Origin: Bacillota bacterium
GTDB taxonomy: Bacteria > Bacillota > UBA4882 > UBA8346
DNA length: 64,000 nucleotides
NCBI GenBank assembly: GCA_023400055.1
Contig: JAEXFN010000062.1
Span: forward strand, 7,733 to 71,732
Direction: 5' to 3'
Position numbers and translations under genes: made by a program. This document shows, piece by piece, positions 8,992 to 17,411 of this stretch. Under the pieces are notes generated by a model. That model made no database searches. It saw only the letters and a program-made list of their open reading frames with translations, and had not been told where the DNA came from. Each line of letters starts with the position of its first letter. Position 1 is the stretch's first letter.

Positions 8992-9714
8992 ATGAAAAAA
9001 CGGTTGTTGGCAGTCTGTATTCTGGGTCTTAGTTTCATTATTGGTGCGACGGTTTTCGGTCTTCTTATTTATCAGAGCCGCCAGCCCGTAAAGACCATCA
9101 AAGTGGTCGGCATGGCTACGCAACGGTTCCGGTCCGATATTATCAAGTGGCGGGTGACGCTCTCGCGTACGGCCGGGCAGGCGGATCTAAAAGCGGGTTA
9201 CGCGGAGCTTGAGAGCGATCGGAACGGATTGATCGCTTTCCTGAAAGCCAATGGCGTCGGCGCGCAGGATATTACGGTTCAGCCGGTGAATACCAATCCC
9301 ATCTATGGCCAGAACGGCGGGAAGGACGGGATTATCTCCGGTTACAGCATCCAGCAGAATCTGTTCATTCTCTCGGACGATGTCGGCAAGGTCGAGAAAT
9401 TGGCGCTGGAACCCAGTGTGCTGGTAAACAAGGGGATCTTTTTGCAATCATCCAATCTGGAATACTACTATTCCAAACTGGATCGGTTGAAACGGAGTCT
9501 GCTGGCCGCGGCCACTAGCGACGCCCAAAAGCGGGCCGCCGAGATCGCGCGGAGCACCGGCGACCGGATCGCCAAGATCGCTTCCGCATATTCGGGAGTG
9601 TTCCAGATCACCGAGCCGTATTCGACCGAAGTCATGGATTACGGGGTCTATAATACCTCCGGCCGGACCAAGGATATCACTGTCACGGTCAATGTCGTTT
9701 TTATCCTTAAATAA
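8992..9714 (+). CDS. SIMPL-domain (DUF541) protein
   Basis: A 240-residue protein with an N-terminal membrane anchor or signal (residues 3-25) and a SIMPL/DUF541 domain: VVGMATQRFRSDIIKWRVTLSR, then a helical middle with AELESDRNGLIAFLKANGV, and a C-terminal KDITVTVNVVFILK strand. Family members are periplasmic or extracytoplasmic oligomers of unclear function, some linked to stress. ATG at 8992 is preferred over a GTG nine bases upstream because AGGTAGGTG then becomes the ribosome binding site. Confidence 0.82.
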   Translation: MKKRLLAVCILGLSFIIGATVFGLLIYQSRQPVKTIKVVGMATQRFRSDIIKWRVTLSRTAGQADLKAGYAELESDRNGLIAFLKANGVGAQDITVQPVNTNPIYGQNGGKDGIISGYSIQQNLFILSDDVGKVEKLALEPSVLVNKGIFLQSSNLEYYYSKLDRLKRSLLAAATSDAQKRAAEIARSTGDRIAKIASAYSGVFQITEPYSTEVMDYGVYNTSGRTKDITVTVNVVFILK

Positions 9715-9800
9715 TAAAATTGGCCAATTTCGCCGAAAGTTAGCAACATGGCGATACCCCCGCAGAAGAATCGAGTGCTCCCCAAAGCGCGTCGGATTAT

Positions 9801-9834
9801 GGACAAAGCCGTCCGGTCAAGGACGGCTTTGTCC
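9801..9834. terminator. Hairpin between convergent genes
   Basis: A perfect 14-bp stem (GGACAAAGCCGTCC/GGACGGCTTTGTCC) with a 6-nt loop lies between the SIMPL gene and the convergent helical-repeat gene. It has no T run but is well placed to stop transcription both ways. Confidence 0.65.
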
Positions 9835-9863
9835 AGTCGAGAGGGTTGTGGCTTTGGCAATCC

Positions 9864-10784
9864 TTACGAGGTTCCACTGGCGATCTGGCTGGCCTTGGTC
9901 AGCAACCCGCGGGCCCGCTTGAAAAAGCCGATCTCTTCAAAGGAGACGGAGAGGCGCAACAGTTTTTCGCTGCGGATGGAGTCATAATTATGAATGTCGG
10001 CAATGACGACCCGGGCGGCCCGGTCCAACATCCGTCCGGCGCGGTGCCGTTTTCCGTTGTGGGCCAGTTGGACCCCGACGCAGTGGATGACCTCGGCCCG
10101 TAATGATTCGCGGTTGCAATATTCCAAGCCGTTAAAGGTTTTGCTCCGGATCAGGCGGGCGATCCGCAACGCCCAACGATACCGTCCGGCCGCGGCCAGT
10201 TTCTGGGCCACCCGGCTGTAGGCGGCGGTTCTGGCCTCATAATTTTGGGACAGATCCGGCTCATGGAAACCCTGGCTCCACTGTAGCGCGCTTCGGAAAT
10301 AATGGACCGATTGGCGCCGGAAACCGGCTCGTTCCAGATTGAGCCCCAGATCGGCCAGGCAGTTGATGATCGAATCCAGGTCTTCCTGATTGGACAGCTC
10401 CGATTCGTGAAGCCCGGCGCCGATCGTGGCGATCTGGCCCAGCAAGGCCTGGGCCGTGCTCCGCAAACCGGACTGGGCCATTTTTTGGCAGATGAATCCC
10501 AAGGCGCGGATCTGGTCGGTCTTCAGCCAGCAGTTGCAGGAAGCGTCGCGCGCCTGTTCGAACAAGGCCTCGCCGGCAGCGCGGTTCGTCGGGACGATCC
10601 GGGCCGCCAGGAGAGCCAGCAATTGAAGCTGCACCGCCTTTTCCACTTTGAGGCCGGTGATCGCGACTTTGGTGTTTTGCTCGTCTCCGGCGGCGATCAG
10701 CGGCATCAATTTTAAAAGCTGGGTCCGTTTCGAACTGCTGATCCGGTCCCAGTTTAGGTTGAGCTGATAGAGGGAATCCGGCAA
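9864..10784 (-). CDS. Hypothetical all-helical (TPR-like) repeat protein
   Basis: A protein of about 306 residues that I cannot assign to a named family. It has no signal peptide or membrane segment. Repeating helix pairs with small residues at fixed spacing (AEALFEQARD.., AQALLGQIATIGAGL, SVHYFRSALQWSQG, ALRIARLIRS, AGRMLDRAARVV, ARGLLTKASQIA) suggest a TPR/SEL-like solenoid, so a protein-binding scaffold is likely. The TTG at 10784 with GAGGTG six bases upstream is a better start than the GTG at 10793. It is convergent to the SIMPL gene and divergent from the DMT transporter gene. Confidence 0.65.
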   Translation of the reverse strand: MPDSLYQLNLNWDRISSSKRTQLLKLMPLIAAGDEQNTKVAITGLKVEKAVQLQLLALLAARIVPTNRAAGEALFEQARDASCNCWLKTDQIRALGFICQKMAQSGLRSTAQALLGQIATIGAGLHESELSNQEDLDSIINCLADLGLNLERAGFRRQSVHYFRSALQWSQGFHEPDLSQNYEARTAAYSRVAQKLAAAGRYRWALRIARLIRSKTFNGLEYCNRESLRAEVIHCVGVQLAHNGKRHRAGRMLDRAARVVIADIHNYDSIRSEKLLRLSVSFEEIGFFKRARGLLTKASQIASGTS

Positions 10785-10908
10785 GACGGTCACCTCGTGA
10801 CGGATGATGGGGAAGTTTCATTGGTTCATCCATATTTTTAATTCTGATAGATATGACTGGTTTTTGTGATGGATTGGGAAGCAATTTTACGAGGAAGGAT
10901 TCAGCAGG

Positions 10909-11787
10909 ATGAGCAATCAGATTCAAGGAAGTAAGGGGAAGGCGGGGGAACGGCACAAGGCGTTGCTTTGTCTGGTGGGAACGGCGCTGTTATGGAGCCT
11001 CGGCGGCCTACTGATCAAATCGGTGGCCTGGAATCCGGTGGCCATCGCCGGAATGCGCAGCGCCATCGCCGCCGTGTTGATGTTCCTTTATAAAAGGAAA
11101 TTCAATTTTACTTGGTCCAAAACCCAGATCGCCGGAGCGGTCGCTTATGCCGCGACGGTGATTCTGTTTGTCAACGCGACCAAGCTGACCACGGCCGCCA
11201 ACGCGATATTGCTGCAATACACCGCGCCGATCTACGTAGCCTTGCTGGGTCAGTGGTTTTTGGGGGAGCGCGCCACCCGTTTGGACTGGCTGACCATCGT
11301 GGTGGTCAGCGGCGGGATGATTCTGTTTTTCCTGGATAATCTCACGGCCGGCAACCTGTTCGGCAACTTCATCGCCATTTTGAGCGGCGTGGCCTTCGCG
11401 GCATTAACGATGCTGTCCCGGAAGCAGAAGGACGGTTCTCCGTTGGAATCCTTATTTTTGGGCAATGTATTGACCGCGTTGATCGGATTGCCCTTTATGC
11501 TGCAAACGATGCCCGATAGCCGCAGTTGGTTGGCGTTGGCGGCATTGGGCCTGTTGCAACTGGGCCTGTCTTATATCTTGTATGCCTATGCCATTAAACA
11601 TGTCACCGCCTTGGAAGGAATCCTGATTCCGATCATCGAGCCGACCCTCAATCCGGTCTGGGTCTGGCTGGTTTTGGGCGAGCGGCCGGGCCGGTGGGCC
11701 TTCGTGGGCGGAGCCATTGTTTTGCTGGCCGTGACCGGCCGATGTGTATTGAGCGTCTTACAAAAGCGGGAAGCGGAGGTTGGCTGA
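10909..11787 (+). CDS. DMT-superfamily (EamA) transporter
   Basis: A 292-residue protein with ten predicted membrane helices arranged as two EamA repeats. Repeat 1 starts ALLCLVGTALLWSLGGLLIKS and contains TTAANAILLQYTAPIYVALLGQWFLGERA. Repeat 2 starts LFGNFIAILSGVAFAALTML and contains ALEGILIPIIEPTLNPVWVWLVLGERP. These are drug/metabolite exporters; the substrate cannot be told. A GAGGAAGGATTCAGCAGG region precedes the ATG. The HAD phosphatase gene begins 3 bases after its stop, so the two are co-transcribed. Confidence 0.9.
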   Translation: MSNQIQGSKGKAGERHKALLCLVGTALLWSLGGLLIKSVAWNPVAIAGMRSAIAAVLMFLYKRKFNFTWSKTQIAGAVAYAATVILFVNATKLTTAANAILLQYTAPIYVALLGQWFLGERATRLDWLTIVVVSGGMILFFLDNLTAGNLFGNFIAILSGVAFAALTMLSRKQKDGSPLESLFLGNVLTALIGLPFMLQTMPDSRSWLALAALGLLQLGLSYILYAYAIKHVTALEGILIPIIEPTLNPVWVWLVLGERPGRWAFVGGAIVLLAVTGRCVLSVLQKREAEVG

Positions 11788-11790
11788 CAA

Positions 11791-12468
11791 ATGGGCGGGA
11801 CCGATTGGGCGTTTATTTTTGATTGTGATGGGGTTTTGGTCGACAGTGAACCGGTGAGCTGCGCTGCCAGCACCCTGACCCTCAAGGAACACGGGGTGGA
11901 GACCGACGCGGCGGAGATGGAACAGATGATCGGCAAGTCCTATCGAACCATGTTGGATTACTACGCGAAGCGGGACCAGCGTGGCTTGGACCTGGCGGAG
12001 TTCACCGATCAGGTGGAACGGAATTATTTCCGTTTGGCCGAGGCGCTGCAGCCCATGCCAGGAGTGGCAAAGTTATTGGCGGCACTGACGGAACGGCGCA
12101 TTCCGCTGGCGGTGGCTTCCTCGGGCGGATACCGCAAGATCGAGTTTTCGCTGGAGAAGACGAGCTTGCGCCAGTATTTTCCGGTAATTTGCAGCGCCGT
12201 GGACGTGGCCAAGGGCAAACCGGAGCCCGATCTCTTTCTGTATGCGGCGGAGCGCCTGGGACGCCGGCCCGCCGCCTGCATCGTGGTCGAGGATTCCATT
12301 TACGGGGTGATGGCCGCCAAGCGGGCGGGCATGTTCGCCGTCGCCTACCTCTCCTCATTCTCCGGCGAACAGTTGCGGGAGGCCGGGGCCGACTGCCTGC
12401 TGCCGGATTTCGCAGAATTTTTCCCGGCCTTGCAACGGGCGGGGATCGCGCTCGACGGATCACGATAA
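11791..12468 (+). CDS. HAD-family hydrolase (beta-phosphoglucomutase-like subfamily)
   Basis: A 225-residue haloacid dehalogenase-type phosphatase. Motif I FDCDGVLVDSEP has nucleophile Asp11 and acid Asp13, motif II is VASSGG, and motif III/IV is KGKPEPDLF...CIVVEDSIYGVMAAKRAGM. A helical cap (residues 18-80) places it with phosphatases and mutases acting on small sugar phosphates. The substrate is unknown; its tight coupling to a DMT exporter suggests the pair handle the same or a related metabolite. Confidence 0.88.
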   Translation: MGGTDWAFIFDCDGVLVDSEPVSCAASTLTLKEHGVETDAAEMEQMIGKSYRTMLDYYAKRDQRGLDLAEFTDQVERNYFRLAEALQPMPGVAKLLAALTERRIPLAVASSGGYRKIEFSLEKTSLRQYFPVICSAVDVAKGKPEPDLFLYAAERLGRRPAACIVVEDSIYGVMAAKRAGMFAVAYLSSFSGEQLREAGADCLLPDFAEFFPALQRAGIALDGSR

Positions 12469-12606
12469 ATAGCGGTCATCCGGCCATGAAGTCACGAAAC
12501 GGCGGCTATCTTTACGAGGTTTTTCGTCGCCGGGCGGTTTGAAAGAAGAAATTGGGATGCAACCGCGGGAACGCCGCGGCTGATCACTTTGACGGGAGGA
12601 GTTTGG

Positions 12607-12936
12607 ATGGATAACAATTTAATCACCACCGGATTTCAGCTGGAAGGATACCGCATCACCGAACATCTGGGCATCGTGCGCGGGATTACCGTCCGTTCCC
12701 GGAGCATTCTCGGGAACATCGGCGCCGGGCTGCAGAGTCTGTTGGGCGGCAACATCACCATCTTCACCGAGTTGTGCGAGAAGGCCCGCGAAGAAGCGTT
12801 CGAACTGATGGTGGAGCATGCCGCCGATCTTTCGGCCAACGCCATCATCGGGATCCGCTACGACGCCAACGAAATTGCCGATGGCATTACCGAGGTCCTC
12901 TGCTATGGGACCGCGGTGCGGGTGGAGAAGATTTAA
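12607..12936 (+). CDS. YbjQ/UPF0145-family protein
   Basis: A 109-residue member of the YbjQ (UPF0145) family, a pentameric beta-rich fold described as a putative heavy-metal-binding domain. Diagnostic stretches are ITEHLGIVRGITVRS, EAFELMVEHAADLSANAIIGIRYDAN and a terminal EVLCYGTAVRVEKI. ATG at 12607 follows GGGAGGAG at good spacing. Confidence 0.9.
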   Translation: MDNNLITTGFQLEGYRITEHLGIVRGITVRSRSILGNIGAGLQSLLGGNITIFTELCEKAREEAFELMVEHAADLSANAIIGIRYDANEIADGITEVLCYGTAVRVEKI

Positions 12937-12971
12937 CTGCGGTTGCGTTATGACGCGGAGCGCGGAACGAT

Positions 12972-13499
12972 CTAGTCGGACTGGCTCCGCGAGAGCAGCT
13001 TGTGGGATTTGCGTTTGCGGGTGGTCCGGTTTTTAAACTCGTTGGAGAGCACGCTGATGTTGCCGTCGACTTCCAGCACGGCCAGGTCCACTTCTTCGAC
13101 GTTGAGGACGCCGTGTTCACGGACGGCTTCTTTCAGTTCGTCCACGGTCATCCCGGCTTTGGCCAGGTTTTTGGGCTCCAGCTTGCCGTGATAGACCAAC
13201 AACAGGGGCTGGCCCTGGATCAGCTTGCTGAAACGGGGGGAGCGCAGGATCGCCCATTTTAAAACGAAATTGACCAGGAAAAGGACGGCCGCGGCTACCA
13301 GTCCGCCGCTGAGGGAGGAGTCGCTGCCGACCATGGCGTTCTGCACGGCGTTGCTGATCAGCAGGATAAACACCAGGTCGATCACGGAGAGCTGCGCCAG
13401 TTCCTTTTTACCGGAGAGGCGGATCGCCAGGATGATGAAGAGATAGACGGCGGTCGCCCGGAAGACGATCTGCAGCAGATCGGGGCCGAAATGAAACAT
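12972..13499 (-). CDS. DUF421 (YetF-like) membrane protein
   Basis: A 175-residue protein with three N-terminal membrane helices (FRATAVYLFIILAIRLSG, LSVIDLVFILLISNAVQNAMVG, LVAAAVLFLVNFVLKWAIL) and a cytoplasmic DUF421 domain: LIQGQPLLLVYHGKLEPKNL, then MTVDELKEAVREHGV and VDLAVLEVDGNISVL. Relatives such as YetF/YrbG/YdfS occur mainly in spore formers. The ATG at 13499 has AAGAGGTG upstream. The basic tail (TTRKRKSHKLL) is unusually charged. Confidence 0.88.
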   Translation of the reverse strand: MFHFGPDLLQIVFRATAVYLFIILAIRLSGKKELAQLSVIDLVFILLISNAVQNAMVGSDSSLSGGLVAAAVLFLVNFVLKWAILRSPRFSKLIQGQPLLLVYHGKLEPKNLAKAGMTVDELKEAVREHGVLNVEEVDLAVLEVDGNISVLSNEFKNRTTRKRKSHKLLSRSQSD

Positions 13500-13616
13500 C
13501 GGGTTCACCTCTTGAAGCGATTCAGTGCGCTTGCGTTCGGGGAAGCCTTAAAGCTTGGCCAGGGCGAAGCCGGGGCGCAAACCGCCCGCCCGTTTTTTTC
13601 GGCCGGGGTCGCCCGG

Positions 13617-14249
13617 TTATCTGGAGTTTCCCAGCTGCAACGCCTGGTAGAGCAGGGTGGGCGGCTCCTCCCGGACCAGCCGCTCGGTTAGTCGGTACTC
13701 AGCGACGACGGCTAGCAGTTCCGCCTCGCGCGGCGCTATCGCCGCGGGATTGGCGGCGGTTTTCTCGATCTCCACCAGCCACGGGTAGCGCAGGGTTTGG
13801 CAGTGGCTCAGCTTGAGGTGCAGGCCCAGCGGTTCATAAAATCCCACCCGGTTTACGCCGCTGAACGTCATGAACGGTCCGTGGCCCAGCCGCTCCAGTT
13901 CGGCCGCGACCGCCGCAGCCGAGGCGCAGTTGGGGTTCCCGCCGATCCTGGCGAGGATCTCGCTCCCGGAAATGCCCCCGCTAATAGCTTCATCCAGTTC
14001 TTCCCGAATATTCACCAGTTTGCCGCTATCCGGCCCTTTCCAGCCCAACAGCGCTTTTTCCCCGGATTCCCCCGCCAGATAACCGATGCGCAGGATCTCG
14101 TCGCGCTGAAAGAGCGCGGGGCCGTAATGGACGGTGCGCCAACGATGGGTCCGGGTCAGGGACGGCTCCAGGAAAGGCAGCAGCGCGCAGGCCTCGTCCG
14201 GGCCGGCGCAATGAAAACGGATTTCTACTTCGTAACTTGCTGAACTCAT
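13617..14249 (-). CDS. CYTH-like domain protein
   Basis: A 210-residue protein with features of the CYTH (adenylate cyclase CyaB/thiamine triphosphatase) tunnel fold. The N-terminal strand is YEVEIRF, an ExExR variant of the usual ExExK. Later come LGWKGPDSGKLVNIREELDEAI, a central RVGFYEPLGLHLKLSHCQTL and YPWLVEIEK. CYTH enzymes act on triphosphorylated or cyclic nucleotide substrates using acidic metal ligands. The C-terminal third may be an added helical region. The second of two adjacent ATGs is chosen for spacing from GGAGG. It lies 21 bases past the rqcH stop, so it is probably in the same operon. Confidence 0.65.
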   Translation of the reverse strand: MSSASYEVEIRFHCAGPDEACALLPFLEPSLTRTHRWRTVHYGPALFQRDEILRIGYLAGESGEKALLGWKGPDSGKLVNIREELDEAISGGISGSEILARIGGNPNCASAAAVAAELERLGHGPFMTFSGVNRVGFYEPLGLHLKLSHCQTLRYPWLVEIEKTAANPAAIAPREAELLAVVAEYRLTERLVREEPPTLLYQALQLGNSR

Positions 14250-14270
14250 CATTTCCTCCGCTGCAACGGT

Positions 14271-16067
14271 TTAGGGTAGCGGCTGCACACCCACCTGCGC
14301 CAGCAGCGCCGGGTCGGGGGTGATGATCGCGGTCTTGAAAAAGTCGTAGATCACATAGCCGGGCTTGGATCCCGGCGGCTTCTTGACGTTTTTGCGCTGA
14401 GTGTAGTCCACCGGCACTTTGGTCGAGTTTTGGGCCTTGCTGAAATAGGCCGCTAGTTGGCAGGCGAAATTCAACGTCGCGTCGTCGACCGCGATGCCCG
14501 GCTGGGGCCGCAGGATGACGTGGGAGCCGGGGATCTTCTGGGTGTGAAACCACCAGTCGCCGGGGTCGGCCACCTTGAAGGTCAGCCGGTCGTTCTGCAA
14601 GTTGTTCCGGCCCACTAAGATGGTGTGGCCGGCCGGCGTCCGGTACTGCCGCGGTTCGGCGGGAGCCTCCTTGCGCATGGCTTTCCTGGCTTTTTCCCTG
14701 GCGAGGGTCTTGGCATGGACCGGCCGGCCCTCGGCCTGCTCCAGTTCCTCCTGGACCAGCTTCAGATCGGCCAGCGACTGGGCGCTGCCGATCAGGCTTT
14801 CGATGCTTTCCAGGTAATCGATGGCCTCCCGGGTCTTGGCGATCTGCAGCGCGATTGCCTGCTGGCCCTTTTTGGCCTTTTGATATTTCTTGAAATAGAT
14901 CTGGGCGTTCTCTTGGGCGCTGAGGGCCGGATTCAAGGCGATGGTCAGCTCGGCGCCGTCCGGATCGTAATAGTTGGCCAGGCGCACCTCGCTGCCGCCC
15001 TTGGGCACCTGATAGCCGTAGCTGGTCAATAGTTCGCCGCTCACCCGGTAGAGATCGCCCTGCTCGGCCTGGGCCGCCTCGGCCTGCTGCTTGGCGAGCT
15101 TGGTGCGGGCCTTATCCAGTTGGTGGCCGACCTTGCGAAGCAGGTTCTGGCGGGCCTCGTGAAACCGGGCCAGTTCATGGCGGCGGTTGAAGATGGCGGC
15201 CACCGCCTGGTTGAGGTCGGCCACCGGCCGGGCGGTGCAGCCGGCCGGCGGCGCCGGAACGGCCAGGGCGGAGCAGTCCACCGGATGGCCTTGCGCATCG
15301 TACAGCGCGGTCGGCGTGAATTCGGCCGCCGCCACCCGGCGGGCCCAGCTTTCGAAGGCCGCGTATAAAGCGGTTTGCTGTGCTTCGTTCAAGGCGCTAC
15401 AAACGTTCCCGGCCTCTAAAGCGGCGGCGGCGGCAATCTGCCCGATGGCCAGCCCCGACAGGCCATACCAGTGTTTCAACAGGAACTTCTCGATGGTGAC
15501 CTCGGCCGGCAGCTGGGCGATGAGCGCGCCGAAGGCGGCGGCAGTGATGGTCACCGGCCGCCAGCGTCCGCCGGTCGGAGGCAGTTCGTAAGGGACCCCG
15601 GCCGCCACTTCGCGGTCGCCCGGCTTCTTGGGATCGGACTTGCGCCAGGCGTCGATGATCTGCCCTTGTTCGGTGGCGATGATCAGGTTGGCGCTTTTGC
15701 CGGTCAGTTCGAGATAGATCAGCTTTTGGCTCAACCCTTTGAACGGGTCGTAGACCTCAAAAGTCAGTTTGAGCATCCGTTCAAAGGGCACCGCTGCCGC
15801 CGCCACCAGCTTGGATCCGCCGAAATGTTTGCGGAGCAGCATGCAGAAGGCGGACGGATGGACCGGGTTCTCGCGGCTCCCTGTGAAGATATGGCAGCGG
15901 CCGTGTTGAGAATTGAGCGATATCAGCAGTTTGAAGGACTCGCCCATCCCGAAACAGGAGAAGAGAAATTCGTCGCCGTAGGGTTGGTGAATCTTGTCGA
16001 TCTTCACCGGCAATAATTTATGAATCTCGCCCGCGATGCAGGCGAGCACGGGTGCGTCAAGCGGCAT
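14271..16067 (-). CDS. rqcH: Rqc2-type ribosome quality control factor RqcH (NFACT protein)
   Basis: A 598-residue NFACT-family protein that binds obstructed 50S-nascent chain-tRNA complexes and recruits alanyl-tRNA to add C-terminal Ala tails. Domains in order are NFACT-N (residues about 1-170, with KIHQPYGDEFLFSCF), a helical HhH/coiled-coil middle (about 180-430) and NFACT-R near residues 480-560 (TILVGRNNLQNDRLTFK, DWWFHTQKIPGSHVIL). The usual Asp-Arg pair of NFACT-N appears here as Glu96-Arg97 (VPFERMLKLTF). ATG at 16067 follows GGAGGT at 8 bases; an in-frame upstream extension is not credible. Confidence 0.93.
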   Translation of the reverse strand: MPLDAPVLACIAGEIHKLLPVKIDKIHQPYGDEFLFSCFGMGESFKLLISLNSQHGRCHIFTGSRENPVHPSAFCMLLRKHFGGSKLVAAAAVPFERMLKLTFEVYDPFKGLSQKLIYLELTGKSANLIIATEQGQIIDAWRKSDPKKPGDREVAAGVPYELPPTGGRWRPVTITAAAFGALIAQLPAEVTIEKFLLKHWYGLSGLAIGQIAAAAALEAGNVCSALNEAQQTALYAAFESWARRVAAAEFTPTALYDAQGHPVDCSALAVPAPPAGCTARPVADLNQAVAAIFNRRHELARFHEARQNLLRKVGHQLDKARTKLAKQQAEAAQAEQGDLYRVSGELLTSYGYQVPKGGSEVRLANYYDPDGAELTIALNPALSAQENAQIYFKKYQKAKKGQQAIALQIAKTREAIDYLESIESLIGSAQSLADLKLVQEELEQAEGRPVHAKTLAREKARKAMRKEAPAEPRQYRTPAGHTILVGRNNLQNDRLTFKVADPGDWWFHTQKIPGSHVILRPQPGIAVDDATLNFACQLAAYFSKAQNSTKVPVDYTQRKNVKKPPGSKPGYVIYDFFKTAIITPDPALLAQVGVQPLP

Positions 16068-16316
16068 GGCAATAAACCTCCAGTATCGTCTTTCCTTAGT
16101 ATAGCCGGGATCAGCGGCGCCGTCAATCGGCGGGAGCCGGCTCCCGGGTGAGCCCGGTCGGATAATCGCGTCGCGTTTCGAGCGCGGGGGGATTGCCGGT
16201 CCAAGAACCGAGCAATGCGGGAGAAAGGAACGGCGGCGCATGGAATCATCCGCAACGCTAGAAAAGATGAGTGCCGGAAATGACGCGTCAGGGGAGAGGA
16301 AGTGAACCCTGAGCGA

Positions 16317-16814
16317 TTATGGCCCGGGGTTGGCTGGCAAGTCCCGGTTCAGGAACCATTGCAGCACTCTTGCCATGACCAGACCGTAAGCCAGTGCGGC
16401 GCAAAAATTGGTGAAAGCTGAGGCCAGAGAGATGGAGACGAAATGGGGGCTTTGATAAAGCGTGGTGATGGCGTAGGAACTGAACCAAACGGCCGCGCCA
16501 AAATGCATTCCCTTGAGATATAGCCAATTTTCGGAGAGGCAGGGCAGCAGATAGCGGAAGAAGATCCCCAGGGTACTGGCGAAACCGCAGTAAACGACGA
16601 GCGCGAAGGCATTTTCCCAAAAGCCGTGCGGCATCTTGCCAAAAGCCATCACTCCGGCGAAATCGATATAACGAAGGATCTTGATCTTAAACAGCAGGAT
16701 GACCAGAAGGTTGACGAACATGGCGGCCACGCCGCCGGCCAATCCGGCCAATAAGCCCTGGAGGTATTTGTCGTCCTTTTTTTCCGCGGCTGGAATCGGG
16801 GCTTTCATTTTCAT
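16317..16814 (-). CDS. Small multi-pass membrane protein (YqhR-like, tentative)
   Basis: A 165-residue protein with four or five predicted membrane helices (residues about 22-42, 62-86, 96-116, 122-142) after a polar N terminus. It resembles the YqhR group of spore-former membrane proteins in size and layout, but this is a weak call from memory. No clear ribosome binding site precedes the ATG. Confidence 0.55.
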   Translation of the reverse strand: MKMKAPIPAAEKKDDKYLQGLLAGLAGGVAAMFVNLLVILLFKIKILRYIDFAGVMAFGKMPHGFWENAFALVVYCGFASTLGIFFRYLLPCLSENWLYLKGMHFGAAVWFSSYAITTLYQSPHFVSISLASAFTNFCAALAYGLVMARVLQWFLNRDLPANPGP

Positions 16815-16958
16815 AATGACTTATTATCCCCCGGATGCGGGATAACTAGCCATCTCCGGTTCGAAAGAAAGCGGCTCGGATACGCTCCGGGAGCGGGGAC
16901 GGCAGCGCCGGTCCGGTTGGCGAGAGGGCCGGCCGCGCAAGGATGGCCGGCGGGACGA

Positions 16959-17105
16959 CTTTCTCAACGCGCGGGCCTTCTTTCCCGAGCTTTGGTCTTG
17001 CTCTCTCAAACCTCGGGAATACATTCTCAAACCTCGGGAATACATTCTCAAACCTTGAGAATGCTTTCCCAAACCTTGAGACAGTTTCCCCAAGCCTTGG
17101 GAAAG
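16959..17105. repeat. 21-bp tandem array B (7 units)
   Basis: Seven 21-bp units in exact phase, the clearest being ATTCTCAAACCTCGGGAAT(AC) and its variants. Individual units are near-perfect dyads (ATTCTCAAACCTTGAGAAT, TTCCCCAAGCCTTGGGAA), so each could form a short hairpin. The minus strand reads as heptapeptides LSQGLGK/YSRGLRM. It aligns with the other arrays through TGAGAATGCT versus TGAAGATGCT. Confidence 0.9.
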
Positions 17106-17106
17106 G

Positions 17107-17145
17107 AGGTATGGCATGATCCGTTGAACGGATCATGCCATACCT
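17107..17145. repeat. Perfect 39-bp palindrome
   Basis: Two 19-bp arms, AGGTATGGCATGATCCGTT and its exact reverse complement, are separated by a single G. The element sits between arrays B and B-prime. It has no T run and is not a typical terminator. It is probably a protein-binding or recombination site, or a residue of array rearrangement. Confidence 0.9.
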
Positions 17146-17287
17146 AACAAGGATGAAGAGGATACCTGACACGGATGCGTCGGTCCTTTTAGGGATAAAG
17201 GCCGTCCCTGACACAGAACTGCCTCTCCTAGGAGGGAGGACGGCCATTCCTGGCACGAGGATGGGGATCCGGGGACGGACGGTTGGA
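17141..17287. repeat. 42-bp (2 x 21) array B-prime
   Basis: Seven 21-bp blocks in register from 17141. Alternate blocks share CCTGACAC.. (17164, 17206) and CCTGGCAC (17248), which are exactly 42 bp apart. The plus strand reads I-P-D-T-.. every 14 residues. The sequence differs from array B but the period is the same. Confidence 0.8.
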
Positions 17288-17290
17288 ATT

Positions 17291-17323
17291 CGAGTCGCCG
17301 CAACTTTCAGTCACGGCGACTCG
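17291..17323. repeat. 10-bp inverted repeat with array-like loop
   Basis: CGAGTCGCCG and CGGCGACTCG flank a 13-nt loop. The loop contains CTTTCAGTCA, the reverse complement of the TGACTGAAAG core of arrays C and E. The rest of the gap to 17411 shows nothing recognisable. Confidence 0.75.
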
Positions 17324-17411
17324 ACGGCCTCAAATCAAAAGCGGTTGCGATTCACGGAAAAACGGACGCTTGCCCCGGAGCCGGGTGAAGGTGCTGGTGC
17401 CACCGGAGCGG

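Noticed and set aside
16846..17256. Minus-strand ORFs upstream of the membrane protein gene
   Set aside because: They run through arrays B and B-prime and the palindrome, and have no ribosome binding site.
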